A stretch of DNA of 48,934 nucleotides from VRUE01 sp035556755 (GTDB taxonomy: Bacteria; Actinomycetota; Thermoleophilia; Solirubrobacterales; 70-9). Every line of letters begins with the position of its first letter. The stretch's first letter is position 1. The DNA lies in contig DATMEP010000003.1 in assembly GCA_035556755.1 (NCBI GenBank), positions 1 through 48,934 of the forward strand, given 5' to 3'. This document shows positions 27,214 through 34,343 of this stretch, piece after piece. The translations under genes were made by a program, and so were the position numbers. The notes under the pieces were generated by a model. That model was not told the DNA's origin and ran no database searches. It saw only the letters and a list, made by a program, of their open reading frames with translations.

Positions 27214-28299
27214 CTACTCGGCCTCGCCGGCGGGAGCGACGGTGTGGCCCAGCTCGCGGACCAGCTCGGCCGCACGTTTGGCCTGATCGTCGCCGGCGAC
27301 CCAGAGCGCGATCGCACCGGAGCCTCTCTCCGCCGCCGGGTACAGCGCCATGTCCTCGATGTTGACCCCTGCCTCGCCCAGCGCCAGGGCCAGCTCGGCA
27401 ACGATGCGGGGACGGTTGCCGACGAGGATGCGCAGTTCGCGCAGGGGGCCGTCCGGCCGTTCGGCCTCGAGCAGGCGGCCACGATCCGCGGCGGCGGTCG
27501 CGTGCCAGGTCGCGAGGGCGCCGGAATCGCCCGCCCGCAGCAGCTCTGCCCCCTCACGCAGGCGATCGACGATGTCGTCGATCGCCGCTGCGACCGCCTC
27601 GCCGTTGGCGGCGAAGATGTCGCCCCAGATCGAGGGGTTCGAGCCGGCGACCCGGGTCGCGTCGCGGAAGCTCGGGCCGACCTCGGGCAACCGCTCGAAG
27701 TCGCGTGTCAGCTCCGCCGCCGCCTGCGCGGCGAGCACGTTGGCGAGCACGTGCGGCAGGTGGCTGACCGTCGCCATCAGGCGGTCGTGGGCCTCGGCGT
27801 CGATCGCCTGCGGGCGGGCACCGAGCGCCGCGATCGTCCGCTGCAGGCGGTCGTAGAGGACCCCGCTGGAGCGCTCGGTCGGCGTCAGGTACCAGCGGGC
27901 GCCCTCGAAGAGATCGGCGCGGGCGTTGGCGACCCCGGCGGTCTCGGCGCCGGCCAGGGGGTGCCCGCCGATGAAGCGCTCGTCGTCGCCGACCGCGGCG
28001 ACCAGCTGACGCTTGGTCGAACCGGCGTCGGTGACCACCGTGTCGGGACCGCTCGCTCGAAGCGCCGCCGCAACCAGCTCCGGCAGGACCGCCACCGGAG
28101 AGGCACAGAAGACGATCTCGGCTCCGGCGCATGCCTCCTCGACGGAGACGGCCGGTCGGTCGACCGCGCCCAGCTCGACCGCTCGGTCGACGGTCGGCCG
28201 GTTCGGGCCCCAGCCGACGACCTCGCAGTTCAGCCGCTCCCGCGCGGCCAGCCCGATCGAGCCGCCGATCAGGCCGACGCCGAGAACGGCTGCCTTCAT
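27214..28299 (-). CDS. tyrA: Prephenate dehydrogenase with C-terminal ACT domain
   Basis: The enzyme oxidatively decarboxylates prephenate (or arogenate) toward tyrosine. The 361-residue protein has an N-terminal Rossmann domain (AVLGVGLIGGSIGLAAR), the family block IGGHPLAGAETAG, a helical dimerisation domain (ATVSHLPHVLANVLA), and a C-terminal ACT domain from ~285 (RILVGNRPRIVAELALALGE) that probably senses tyrosine. The ATG at 28299 overlaps the DAHP synthase stop as ATGA. Prephenate versus arogenate preference cannot be read from the sequence. Confidence 0.93.
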   Translation of the reverse strand: MKAAVLGVGLIGGSIGLAARERLNCEVVGWGPNRPTVDRAVELGAVDRPAVSVEEACAGAEIVFCASPVAVLPELVAAALRASGPDTVVTDAGSTKRQLVAAVGDDERFIGGHPLAGAETAGVANARADLFEGARWYLTPTERSSGVLYDRLQRTIAALGARPQAIDAEAHDRLMATVSHLPHVLANVLAAQAAAELTRDFERLPEVGPSFRDATRVAGSNPSIWGDIFAANGEAVAAAIDDIVDRLREGAELLRAGDSGALATWHATAAADRGRLLEAERPDGPLRELRILVGNRPRIVAELALALGEAGVNIEDMALYPAAERGSGAIALWVAGDDQAKRAAELVRELGHTVAPAGEAE

Positions 28300-29375
28300 C
28301 GGTCGCGCCGCGCCCTTACCGCCGCCGCCAGGCCCTCCAGCACGGACACGGTCTCGCCCCAGTCGATGCAGGGGTCGGTGACCGACTGGCCGTAGGTGAG
28401 CGAGCCGCCGTCGCCGAGGTCCTGCCGGCCCTCGACCAGGAAGGACTCCAGCATCACGCCAACGATCGCCGCGTTGCCGTCGGCGATCTGATCGGCGATC
28501 TGGCCCGCCGCGGCTATCTGCTGCGCCGGGACCTTTTCGCTGTTGTCGTGGGAAGCGTCGATCACGACCCGCTCCGCCAGCCCGGCCTTGCCCAGCATCG
28601 CCAGCGCCGCTGCCACGCCCTCGACGTCGCAGTTCGGCGCGCCCCTGCCGCCGCGCAGGATCACGTGCCCGTCGGGGTTGCCGGCGGTGTGGTGGATCGC
28701 CGGCCTGCCGGCGTCGTCGATGCCGGCGAAGGCATGCCCGACCGCGGCGGCCCGGACCGCGTCGACCGCTACCTGGACGTCGCCGTCGGTGCGGTTCTTG
28801 AACCCGATCGGCATCGAGAGGCCGGAGCCGAGCTGGCGGTGGATCTGGCTCTCCGTGGTGCGGGCGCCGATCGCGCCCCAGGCGACCGTGTCGGCGATGT
28901 ACTGCGGGGTGATCGGGTCGAGGAACTCGCACCCGATCGGCAGGCCGAGGTCGAGCACCTGCAGCAGCAGGGTGCGCGCCATCCGCAGCCCTGCGTTGAC
29001 GTCGCAGGAGCCGTCCAGGTAGGGGTCGTTGATCAGGCCCTTCCACCCGGTCGTCGTCCGCGGCTTCTCGAAGTAGACCCGCATCGCGACGAGCAGGTCG
29101 TCGCCGAGCTCCGTCGCCAGCTCGCCGAGCCGGCCCGCGTACTCGAGCGCCGCCTCGACGTCGTGGACGCTGCACGGCCCGACCACGACCAGCAAGCGGC
29201 CGTCGCTGCGGTCGAGCACGTTCCCCACTTCGCCCCTGCCCCGCACCACGGCCGCCTCGCGCTCCTCGCCGAGCGGCAGGTCGCCGAGCAGCGCCTCCGG
29301 CGAGACCAGCTCGACGATCCGCTCGATCCGCCGATCGCGGACGGGATCCCGCGTCTGCTGCATTCCGATCATCAT
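28296..29375 (-). CDS. 3-deoxy-7-phosphoheptulonate (DAHP) synthase, type I
   Basis: The enzyme condenses PEP and erythrose 4-phosphate, the entry step of aromatic synthesis. The 359-residue product is of the AroF/AroG/AroH class: LLVVVGPCSVHD, YFEKPRTTTGWKGL, DPYLDGSCDVNAGLRMA, EFLDPITPQYIAD, FKNRTDGD and the metal-site block IDASHDNSEK. I chose the ATG at 29375, with AAGGTGG seven bases upstream; ATG 29372 is also possible. Many actinobacteria use the type II enzyme instead. A possible aromatic leader peptide lies upstream, and tyrA and aroA follow in the same run. Confidence 0.95.
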   Translation of the reverse strand: MMIGMQQTRDPVRDRRIERIVELVSPEALLGDLPLGEEREAAVVRGRGEVGNVLDRSDGRLLVVVGPCSVHDVEAALEYAGRLGELATELGDDLLVAMRVYFEKPRTTTGWKGLINDPYLDGSCDVNAGLRMARTLLLQVLDLGLPIGCEFLDPITPQYIADTVAWGAIGARTTESQIHRQLGSGLSMPIGFKNRTDGDVQVAVDAVRAAAVGHAFAGIDDAGRPAIHHTAGNPDGHVILRGGRGAPNCDVEGVAAALAMLGKAGLAERVVIDASHDNSEKVPAQQIAAAGQIADQIADGNAAIVGVMLESFLVEGRQDLGDGGSLTYGQSVTDPCIDWGETVSVLEGLAAAVRARRDR

Positions 29376-29417
29376 TTTGCCGCCACCTTCCTCCATATCC
29401 CAGACCTTACTTTCCGA

Positions 29418-29457
29418 GCGTGCCTCGCCACGCGAGCGCGGGCATCGCGAAGCACGC
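29418..29457 (-). promoter_or_regulatory. Hairpin between leader peptide and DAHP synthase
   Basis: GCGTGCCTCGC (29418-29428) and GCGAAGCACGC (29447-29457) form an 11-bp stem with one wobble pair, about 65-105 bases after the leader-peptide stop and 43 bases before the DAHP synthase start. It could be the anti-expression arm of an attenuator. It lacks a U-tract, so a Rho-dependent or translational mechanism would be needed. Confidence 0.35.
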
Positions 29458-29520
29458 GAACCGGTGCGGCGCCCGACCAAAGCGCTCTGTGGGTGCGGCC
29501 GAAGCCGCCAGGCCGGACGC

Positions 29521-29616
29521 CTAGCTAAATCGCCAGGAATAGGAGATGAGGACAGGGGCAACCGCAGCGCGCCTCGCGCACATGCTGCTCGCGGTGTCGC
29601 CTGTTCGCTTCATCAT
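29521..29616 (-). CDS. Candidate aromatic leader peptide upstream of DAHP synthase
   Basis: A 31-residue frame starts at ATG 29616 and ends at TAG 29521, in the 274-bp gap between hisC and DAHP synthase. Its last eight residues are ISYSWRFS, so single Tyr, Trp and Phe codons (TAT, TGG, TTT) fall in alternating positions just before the stop, which is what an attenuator sensing all three aromatic amino acids would need. Hairpins follow before the structural gene. Against it: no strong ribosome binding site, and three aromatic codons could arise by chance. Function is inferred from position and composition. Confidence 0.4.
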   Translation of the reverse strand: MMKRTGDTASSMCARRAAVAPVLISYSWRFS

Positions 29617-29649
29617 CGCTCGAAGACTTTGTAGCAGGTAAAGCAGGGG

Positions 29650-30744
29650 TTAGTCGAGGATCTCGTCGAGGGCAGCGAGGAAGCGGTCGTTCTCGGCGGG
29701 CCTGCCGTAGCTGACGCGGATGTGGCCGGGACCGCCGAGGGGAGTGCCCGGGCGGACGGCGATCGAGCGCTCGGCGAGGCCGGCGACGACCTCCCCCTCG
29801 TCGGCGTCGCCGAGGTCGATCCAGGAGAAGTTGGCCTGGGTCTCCGAGGTCGTCAGGCCGATCTCGCGCAGCCCCTCCTCGACCCGGACCCGCTCGACGA
29901 TCGTCTGCTCGACCCGGCGCTCGACGTCGTCCTGGTGCAGGATCGCCTCGGCGGCGGCAGCCTGGGCGAGCGCGTTGACGCTGAACGGCTGGCGGACCGC
30001 GTCGACCGCGGCGCGGAACTTGGCCGAGCCGATCGCGAACCCGGCTCGCAGCCCGGCCAGGCCGTAGACCTTGCTGAAGGTGCGCAGGACGACCAGGTTG
30101 GGGAACTCGGCGAGTAGGTCGATCGTCGTGTCGGGGTCGTCGACGGTCTGGAACTCGACGTAGGCCTCGTCGAGGGCGATCGTCACGTGTGCCGGCACGC
30201 GCTCGCAGAAGGTCGCGATCTCCGCCGCCGGCAGGTGGGTGCCGGTCGGGTTGTTGGGGTTGCAGACGAGGACGAGCTGGGTCGCCGCGGTCACCTCGGC
30301 CGCCATCGCGTCGAGGTCGTGGACGTCTCCCTCCGCGAGCGGGACGCGGACCTCGCGCGCTCCGGTCAGCGCCGCCAGGTGCGGGTACATCGAGAAGGAG
30401 GGCCAGGCGTAGAGGATCTCGGCGCCCGGCTCGCAGAGCGCCTCGGCCGCGGCGAGCAGGATCTCGCAGGAGCCGTTGCCGATCGCGACCCGTCCCGGCT
30501 CGGTCTCGTAGCGCTCGGCGAGGCGCCGGCGCAGCAGCGTCGCGTCCGGGTCGGGGTAGCGGTTCATCGCCCCGGCCGCCGCCTGGATCGTCTCGACCAC
30601 CTTCTGGTGCGGCGCGAAGGGCGACTCGTTGGAGGCGAGCTGGGCGATGTTCCCGGCGGCGATCGCCTCGGGCGCCTGCCCGGTCGGCACGCCGGCCTGG
30701 TAGCCCGGGATGCGGGCGAGCTTCTCCGCGAAGGTGACGGTCAT
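29650..30744 (-). CDS. hisC: Histidinol-phosphate / aromatic aminotransferase (HisC family)
   Basis: This 364-residue PLP enzyme is of fold type I and HisC-like: IAQLASNESPFAPHQKV, NPNNPTGTHLP, DEAYVEF and the PLP lysine block RTFSKVYGLAGLRAGF. HisC acts in histidine synthesis, but members of the family also transaminate aromatic keto acids. The neighbours here (aroH, DAHP synthase, tyrA, aroA) and the absence of other his genes favour an aromatic aminotransferase role; this is inference. The ATG at 30744 has a modest upstream GAGAGAATGAGC stretch. Confidence 0.9.
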   Translation of the reverse strand: MTVTFAEKLARIPGYQAGVPTGQAPEAIAAGNIAQLASNESPFAPHQKVVETIQAAAGAMNRYPDPDATLLRRRLAERYETEPGRVAIGNGSCEILLAAAEALCEPGAEILYAWPSFSMYPHLAALTGAREVRVPLAEGDVHDLDAMAAEVTAATQLVLVCNPNNPTGTHLPAAEIATFCERVPAHVTIALDEAYVEFQTVDDPDTTIDLLAEFPNLVVLRTFSKVYGLAGLRAGFAIGSAKFRAAVDAVRQPFSVNALAQAAAAEAILHQDDVERRVEQTIVERVRVEEGLREIGLTTSETQANFSWIDLGDADEGEVVAGLAERSIAVRPGTPLGGPGHIRVSYGRPAENDRFLAALDEILD

Positions 30745-30767
30745 GCGCTCATTCTCTCAGGGGCCGA

Positions 30768-30810
30768 TCCCATCACGTTTTCCATCCCACACATGGAAAA
30801 CGTGATGGGA
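30768..30810. repeat. Perfect 18-bp hairpin between aroH and hisC
   Basis: TCCCATCACGTTTTCCAT (30768-30785) and its exact complement (30793-30810) flank a 7-base loop. It is more A/T-rich than its surroundings and starts one base beyond the aroH stop. It resembles in plan the perfect 16-bp, 7-base-loop hairpin at the end of gcvPA. On the minus strand it could attenuate hisC or stabilise the upstream message. Confidence 0.7.
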
Positions 30811-30811
30811 T

Positions 30812-31198
30812 TTACTGCGCCGCGTGCAGGTCGGCGCGCAACTCCTGGGTGGTCCCCAGGTAGACGTGCGCCGGCACGTGCCCGACCGGCGCGTAGTAGT
30901 GGACCATCGCCCGGATCACCCGCGGCATCGAGCCCGGCACCGGGATCTCGCGGCAGCAGAGCAGCGGCACCGAGTCCAAGCCGAGGCTGCGGGCGGCGAC
31001 AGCCGGGAACTCGGCGTCGAGGTCGTCTGTGGCGGTGAAGACGCAGCTGACCATCGCCTCCGGCTCCAGCTCGTTGCGCTCGAGCAGCTCCTGCATCAGC
31101 TCGGTCGTCGCGGCGGCGATCGCCTCGGGCTCGTTGGCCTCGGCCTGGACGGCGCCGCGCACGGCGAACAGCCGCTCTGCGTCCGGGTTCACGCTCAT
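30812..31198 (-). CDS. aroH: Chorismate mutase, AroH type
   Basis: The enzyme converts chorismate to prephenate, the substrate of the downstream tyrA. The 128-residue protein belongs to the trimeric AroH family of Bacillus subtilis rather than the helical AroQ class: FAVRGAVQAEANEPEAI at the N-terminus, CCREIPVPGSMPRVIRAMVHY in the middle and HVYLGTTQELRADL at the end, retaining the residues equivalent to the active-site Arg, Glu, Arg and Tyr. Its ATG at 31198 overlaps the rluB stop as ATGA. Confidence 0.95.
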   Translation of the reverse strand: MSVNPDAERLFAVRGAVQAEANEPEAIAAATTELMQELLERNELEPEAMVSCVFTATDDLDAEFPAVAARSLGLDSVPLLCCREIPVPGSMPRVIRAMVHYYAPVGHVPAHVYLGTTQELRADLHAAQ

Positions 31199-31890
31199 CG
31201 CTTGGCATCTTTCCAGAGCGCGGCGATCTCGTCGGCGCCGAGGCGGCGCGCCTCGCCCTCGGACAGGCCGCCCAGGGCGAGTGGGCCGAAGCGCACCCGG
31301 CGCAGCGCGACCACCTCGTTCCCCACCGCCTCGACCATCCGGCGCACCTGGCGGTTGCGGCCCTCGCGCAGGACGATCTCGACCTGCCGCCCACCGGCGC
31401 GGCGGACTTCCGCCGGCGCGGTCGGCCCGTCGTCCAGCTCGACGCCGGTGGCGAGGCGGCGCAGGTCGGCCTCCGACGGGGGCCGGCGCAACTCGACCCG
31501 GTAGGCCTTCGCCACTTCGTAGCGCGGGTGGGTGAGCCGGTTCGCCAGCTCGCCGTCGTTGGTGAGCAGCAGCAACCCGGTCGAGTCGGCGTCGAGCCGT
31601 CCGACCGGGTAGAGGCGGGCCTCGGAGCGGACCAGCTCCACCACCGCCCGGCGGCTTCCCGGCTCACGGGCGGTCGAGACGACGCCGGCGGGCTTGTGGA
31701 CCATCCAGACCTCGCGCGACTCCGCTGCGACCAGGCCCCCGTCGATCCGCACCTCGTCCCCCTCCCCCACATCCCGCGCCGGGTCGGTCACCACCGCACC
31801 GCCGACCGTGACCCGCCCTGCCGCGATCAGCTTCTCTGCCATCCGCCGCGAAGCAACTCCTCCGTGGGCAAGGAACTTGGCGAGCCTCAC
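31195..31890 (-). CDS. rluB: 23S/16S rRNA pseudouridine synthase (RsuA/RluB family)
   Basis: The 231-residue protein has an N-terminal S4 RNA-binding domain (MRLAKFLAHGGVASRRMAEK) followed by the pseudouridine synthase core with the catalytic Asp in GRLDADSTGLLLLTNDGELA, then REGRNRQVRRMVEAVG. Sequence alone does not firmly separate RluB, RluE and RsuA targets; the position after scpA-scpB matches the usual actinobacterial and Firmicutes rluB. The start codon is GTG at 31890. Confidence 0.93.
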   Translation of the reverse strand: MRLAKFLAHGGVASRRMAEKLIAAGRVTVGGAVVTDPARDVGEGDEVRIDGGLVAAESREVWMVHKPAGVVSTAREPGSRRAVVELVRSEARLYPVGRLDADSTGLLLLTNDGELANRLTHPRYEVAKAYRVELRRPPSEADLRRLATGVELDDGPTAPAEVRRAGGRQVEIVLREGRNRQVRRMVEAVGNEVVALRRVRFGPLALGGLSEGEARRLGADEIAALWKDAKR

Positions 31891-31898
31891 GAGAGCGG

Positions 31899-32471
31899 CT
31901 ACTGCTCAGCGCGCTGTTCGCCGGCCTTCAGGAGTCGCTCGCGCAGCTCGCGCTCGTCCTCGGGGCTCGGATCGAAGCTGGAGGGATCCGGCAGCTGGTC
32001 GAGGCCCGAGAGGCCGAACAATCTTTCGAACAGCTCGGTGGTCTTGAACAGCGCGGCGCCGAACTGCGAGCGCCCCGACTCCTCGATCAGGCCGCGCTCG
32101 ATCAGCGTCTGGGTCGCCGACTCCGAGGCGACGCCGCGGATCCGCGCCACCTCCGGGCGGGAGACCGGCTGCAGGTAGGCGACGATCGCCAGCGTCTCGG
32201 CCTGGGCCGGGGTCAACGGCGGCGTCCGCGGCTTGGCGAGCAGTCGGCGGGCGGCCATCTCACTGGCCGGGTCGCCGGCGAGCGAGAAGCCGCCCCCGAC
32301 CTCGCGCAGGACGACGCCCCGCTTGCCCTCGGCGAGGTCCTCGCGCAGCAGGTCGAGCGCCTCGCTCACCTGGCCCTCGGTCGCCTCGGTCGCCTCGGCC
32401 AGGTCAGCGGCCGCAACCGGCTGCGGCGAGAGGAAGAGCAGCGCCTCGATCGTGCGGGCGAGGTCGCTCAT
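31899..32471 (-). CDS. scpB: Segregation and condensation protein B
   Basis: ScpB is a winged-helix kleisin-interacting subunit of the SMC condensin. The 190-residue protein contains tandem winged-helix domains: ARTIEALLFLSPQPVAAADLAE at the start and LTPAQAETLAIVAYLQPVSRPEVARIRGV, the family's best-conserved block. The ATG at 32471 overlaps the scpA stop as ATGA. The last ~25 residues are charged and probably disordered. Confidence 0.96.
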   Translation of the reverse strand: MSDLARTIEALLFLSPQPVAAADLAEATEATEGQVSEALDLLREDLAEGKRGVVLREVGGGFSLAGDPASEMAARRLLAKPRTPPLTPAQAETLAIVAYLQPVSRPEVARIRGVASESATQTLIERGLIEESGRSQFGAALFKTTELFERLFGLSGLDQLPDPSSFDPSPEDERELRERLLKAGEQRAEQ

Positions 32472-33202
32472 CCGGCCCCCGCCCCCTGGCGGCGGATCTC
32501 GATCGGGCCGAGCGGTTCCCGCTGGTCCCAGGTCACCTCGCCCTTGCGGTACAGCTCGAGCAGCGCGAACAGGGTCACCGCCTGGGTCAGCCGGTCCTCG
32601 CCGCCGAACTGCTCGTCGAAGTCGATGCTGGAGCGACCGGAAAGCGCCTCGCGCAGGGCGCGCAGCCGTTTCTCCAGCGAGACGGTGGGCCGGATGTGGC
32701 CGATGTCGAGCGGCGGCGGAACGACCAGCAGGTCGCCGAGGGCGGCGGTCAGGCGCTCCGGGTCGTAGGCGGCCGTGGCCGCGTCGAGGGCGACGCGGCG
32801 CAGCTGGGATGGGAGGGGCGCAGAGCGGTAGAGATAGCCGCGGGCGGCCTCGAAGCGCTCGCTCAGCGACGCCCCGGCGTCGCGGTAGCGCCGGTACTCG
32901 AGCAGCCGTGCCAGCAGCTCCTCGACCGCCTCCTCCGGCGCCAGCTCCTCGATCTCGCCCTCGGCACTCGGCAGCATCAGGCGGGACTTCAGCTCCAGCA
33001 GCGCCGCGATCAGGACGAGGAACTCGGTCGCCACCTCCAGCTCGAGCTCGCCCTCGCGCTCCAGGTGCTCGACGTAGGCGACGACGACCTCGCCCAGCTG
33101 CACCTCGAGCAGGTCGACCTCCTCGCGCAGCAGCACCGCCAGCAGCAGGTCGAATGGCCCGGCGAATACGTCGAGCTCGAGATCCAGCTCCGCGACGGTC
33201 AT
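32468..33202 (-). CDS. scpA: Segregation and condensation protein A
   Basis: ScpA is the kleisin subunit bridging SMC heads in chromosome compaction. The 244-residue protein has the N-terminal kleisin block FAGPFDLLLAVLLREEVDLLEVQLGEVV, the middle EFLVLIAALLELKSRLMLP, and the C-terminal winged helix VTLFALLELYRKGEVTWDQ. The ATG at 33202 is 9 bp beyond the trpS stop. scpA and scpB are translationally coupled. Confidence 0.96.
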   Translation of the reverse strand: MTVAELDLELDVFAGPFDLLLAVLLREEVDLLEVQLGEVVVAYVEHLEREGELELEVATEFLVLIAALLELKSRLMLPSAEGEIEELAPEEAVEELLARLLEYRRYRDAGASLSERFEAARGYLYRSAPLPSQLRRVALDAATAAYDPERLTAALGDLLVVPPPLDIGHIRPTVSLEKRLRALREALSGRSSIDFDEQFGGEDRLTQAVTLFALLELYRKGEVTWDQREPLGPIEIRRQGAGAG

Positions 33203-33211
33203 CGACTCAAG

Positions 33212-34210
33212 TTAACGCCGCGCGCCGATGCCCATGCGCTCGCGCACGTCGGCGACGGTGGGGCCGGCGATCGCGCGGGCCTTCTCCGCCCCCGCCGCAA
33301 GAGCCGCCTCGAGTGCCGCCTCGTCGGAGCGCAGCTCGGCGTAGCGCTCGCGGACCGGTGCGAGCAGCTCGACCACGCCCTCGGCGACCGCCTTCTTGAA
33401 GTCGCCGTAGCCGGCATCGGCGAACTCGGCCTCGATCGCCGTTGGCTCGACGCCGCGGGCGACGGCGAGCACGTCGATCAGGTTGGCGATGCCGGGCTTG
33501 TCCTCGCCGCGGCGGATCTCCCGCCCCGAGTCGGTGACGGCGCTGCCGAGCTTCTTGCGGATCGCGTCCGGCTCGTCGAGGACGTAGATCGTCCCCTGCT
33601 CGCTCGAGCCGGTCGTGGACATCTTCCGCTCCGGCTCCTGCAGGTCCATGATCCTCGCGCCGAGCTCGGGGATGCGGTACTCGGGCACGACCAGCGTCTC
33701 GCCGAAGCGCTCGTTGAAGCGCCGGGCGATCTCACGCATCACCTCGACGTGCTGGCGCTGGTCGTCACCGACCGGAACCTCGGTCGCCCGGTAGAGGAGC
33801 ACGTCGGCGGCCATGAGCACCGGGTAGAAGAAGAGCGCCGCGGAGACCAGTTCCCGCTGCCGCGCCGACTTGTCCTTGAACTGGTGCATCCGGTTGAGGT
33901 CGCCGTGGGAGGTGACGGCCGAGAGCAGCCAGGTCAGCTCGGTGTGCTCGCGCACGTCGGACTGGCGGAAGAGGATGCAGCGCGCGGGGTCGAGGCCGGC
34001 GGCGAGCAGGATCGCGGTCGTGTCGTATAGCCGTTCGCGGAGCTCGGCCGGGTCGTAGGCGACGGAGAGCGCGTGCAGGTCGACGATGCAGAAGATCGCC
34101 GGGTCGCCGCGATTCTGGCCCTCGACGTACTGGCGGATCGCACCGATGTAGTTGCCGAGGTGCTTGCGGCCGGTCGGCTGGATGCCGGAGAAGACGACGG
34201 GGGCGCTCAC
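33212..34210 (-). CDS. trpS: Tryptophanyl-tRNA synthetase
   Basis: This class I synthetase charges tRNA-Trp. The 332-residue protein has the HIGH-type motif RKHLGNYIGA (residues 16-25), VPVGDDQRQHVEVMREIARRFN, and the second signature as KMSTTGSSEQGT near residue 196. The usual form is KMSKS, so the second lysine is replaced by Thr here. The start is GTG at 34210. Tryptophan supply links it loosely to the aromatic genes downstream in the same run. Confidence 0.95.
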   Translation of the reverse strand: MSAPVVFSGIQPTGRKHLGNYIGAIRQYVEGQNRGDPAIFCIVDLHALSVAYDPAELRERLYDTTAILLAAGLDPARCILFRQSDVREHTELTWLLSAVTSHGDLNRMHQFKDKSARQRELVSAALFFYPVLMAADVLLYRATEVPVGDDQRQHVEVMREIARRFNERFGETLVVPEYRIPELGARIMDLQEPERKMSTTGSSEQGTIYVLDEPDAIRKKLGSAVTDSGREIRRGEDKPGIANLIDVLAVARGVEPTAIEAEFADAGYGDFKKAVAEGVVELLAPVRERYAELRSDEAALEAALAAGAEKARAIAGPTVADVRERMGIGARR

Positions 34211-34231
34211 GGGCGGGAGCCTAGTTCAGGG

Positions 34232-34343
34232 GGCCTGTCCCGGTAGGGGTTCCACTTAACTTTTTCGGTGAAGCGCCTTGCTGCTGTCGCCCGCAGGTTG
34301 GCGGCGAAAAGTACAAGACGTTCCACCCCTACCGGGACAGGCC
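34232..34343. repeat. Long inverted repeat between the DHA2 transporter and trpS
   Basis: A perfect 19-bp stem, GGCCTGTCCCGGTAGGGGT (34232-34250) with its complement at 34325-34343, abuts the transporter stop codon. The 74-base interior contains a second pairing (ACTTTTTCG with CGAAAAGT) and GTTCCAC just inside each arm. It probably terminates transporter transcription or insulates trpS, and shares the plan of a private closing stem around a structured interior. Confidence 0.7.

Noticed and set aside
34232..34343. tRNA-like gene in the trpS/transporter gap
   Set aside because: There is no acceptor/CCA pattern, D-loop or T-loop consensus; the structure is a simple long inverted repeat.
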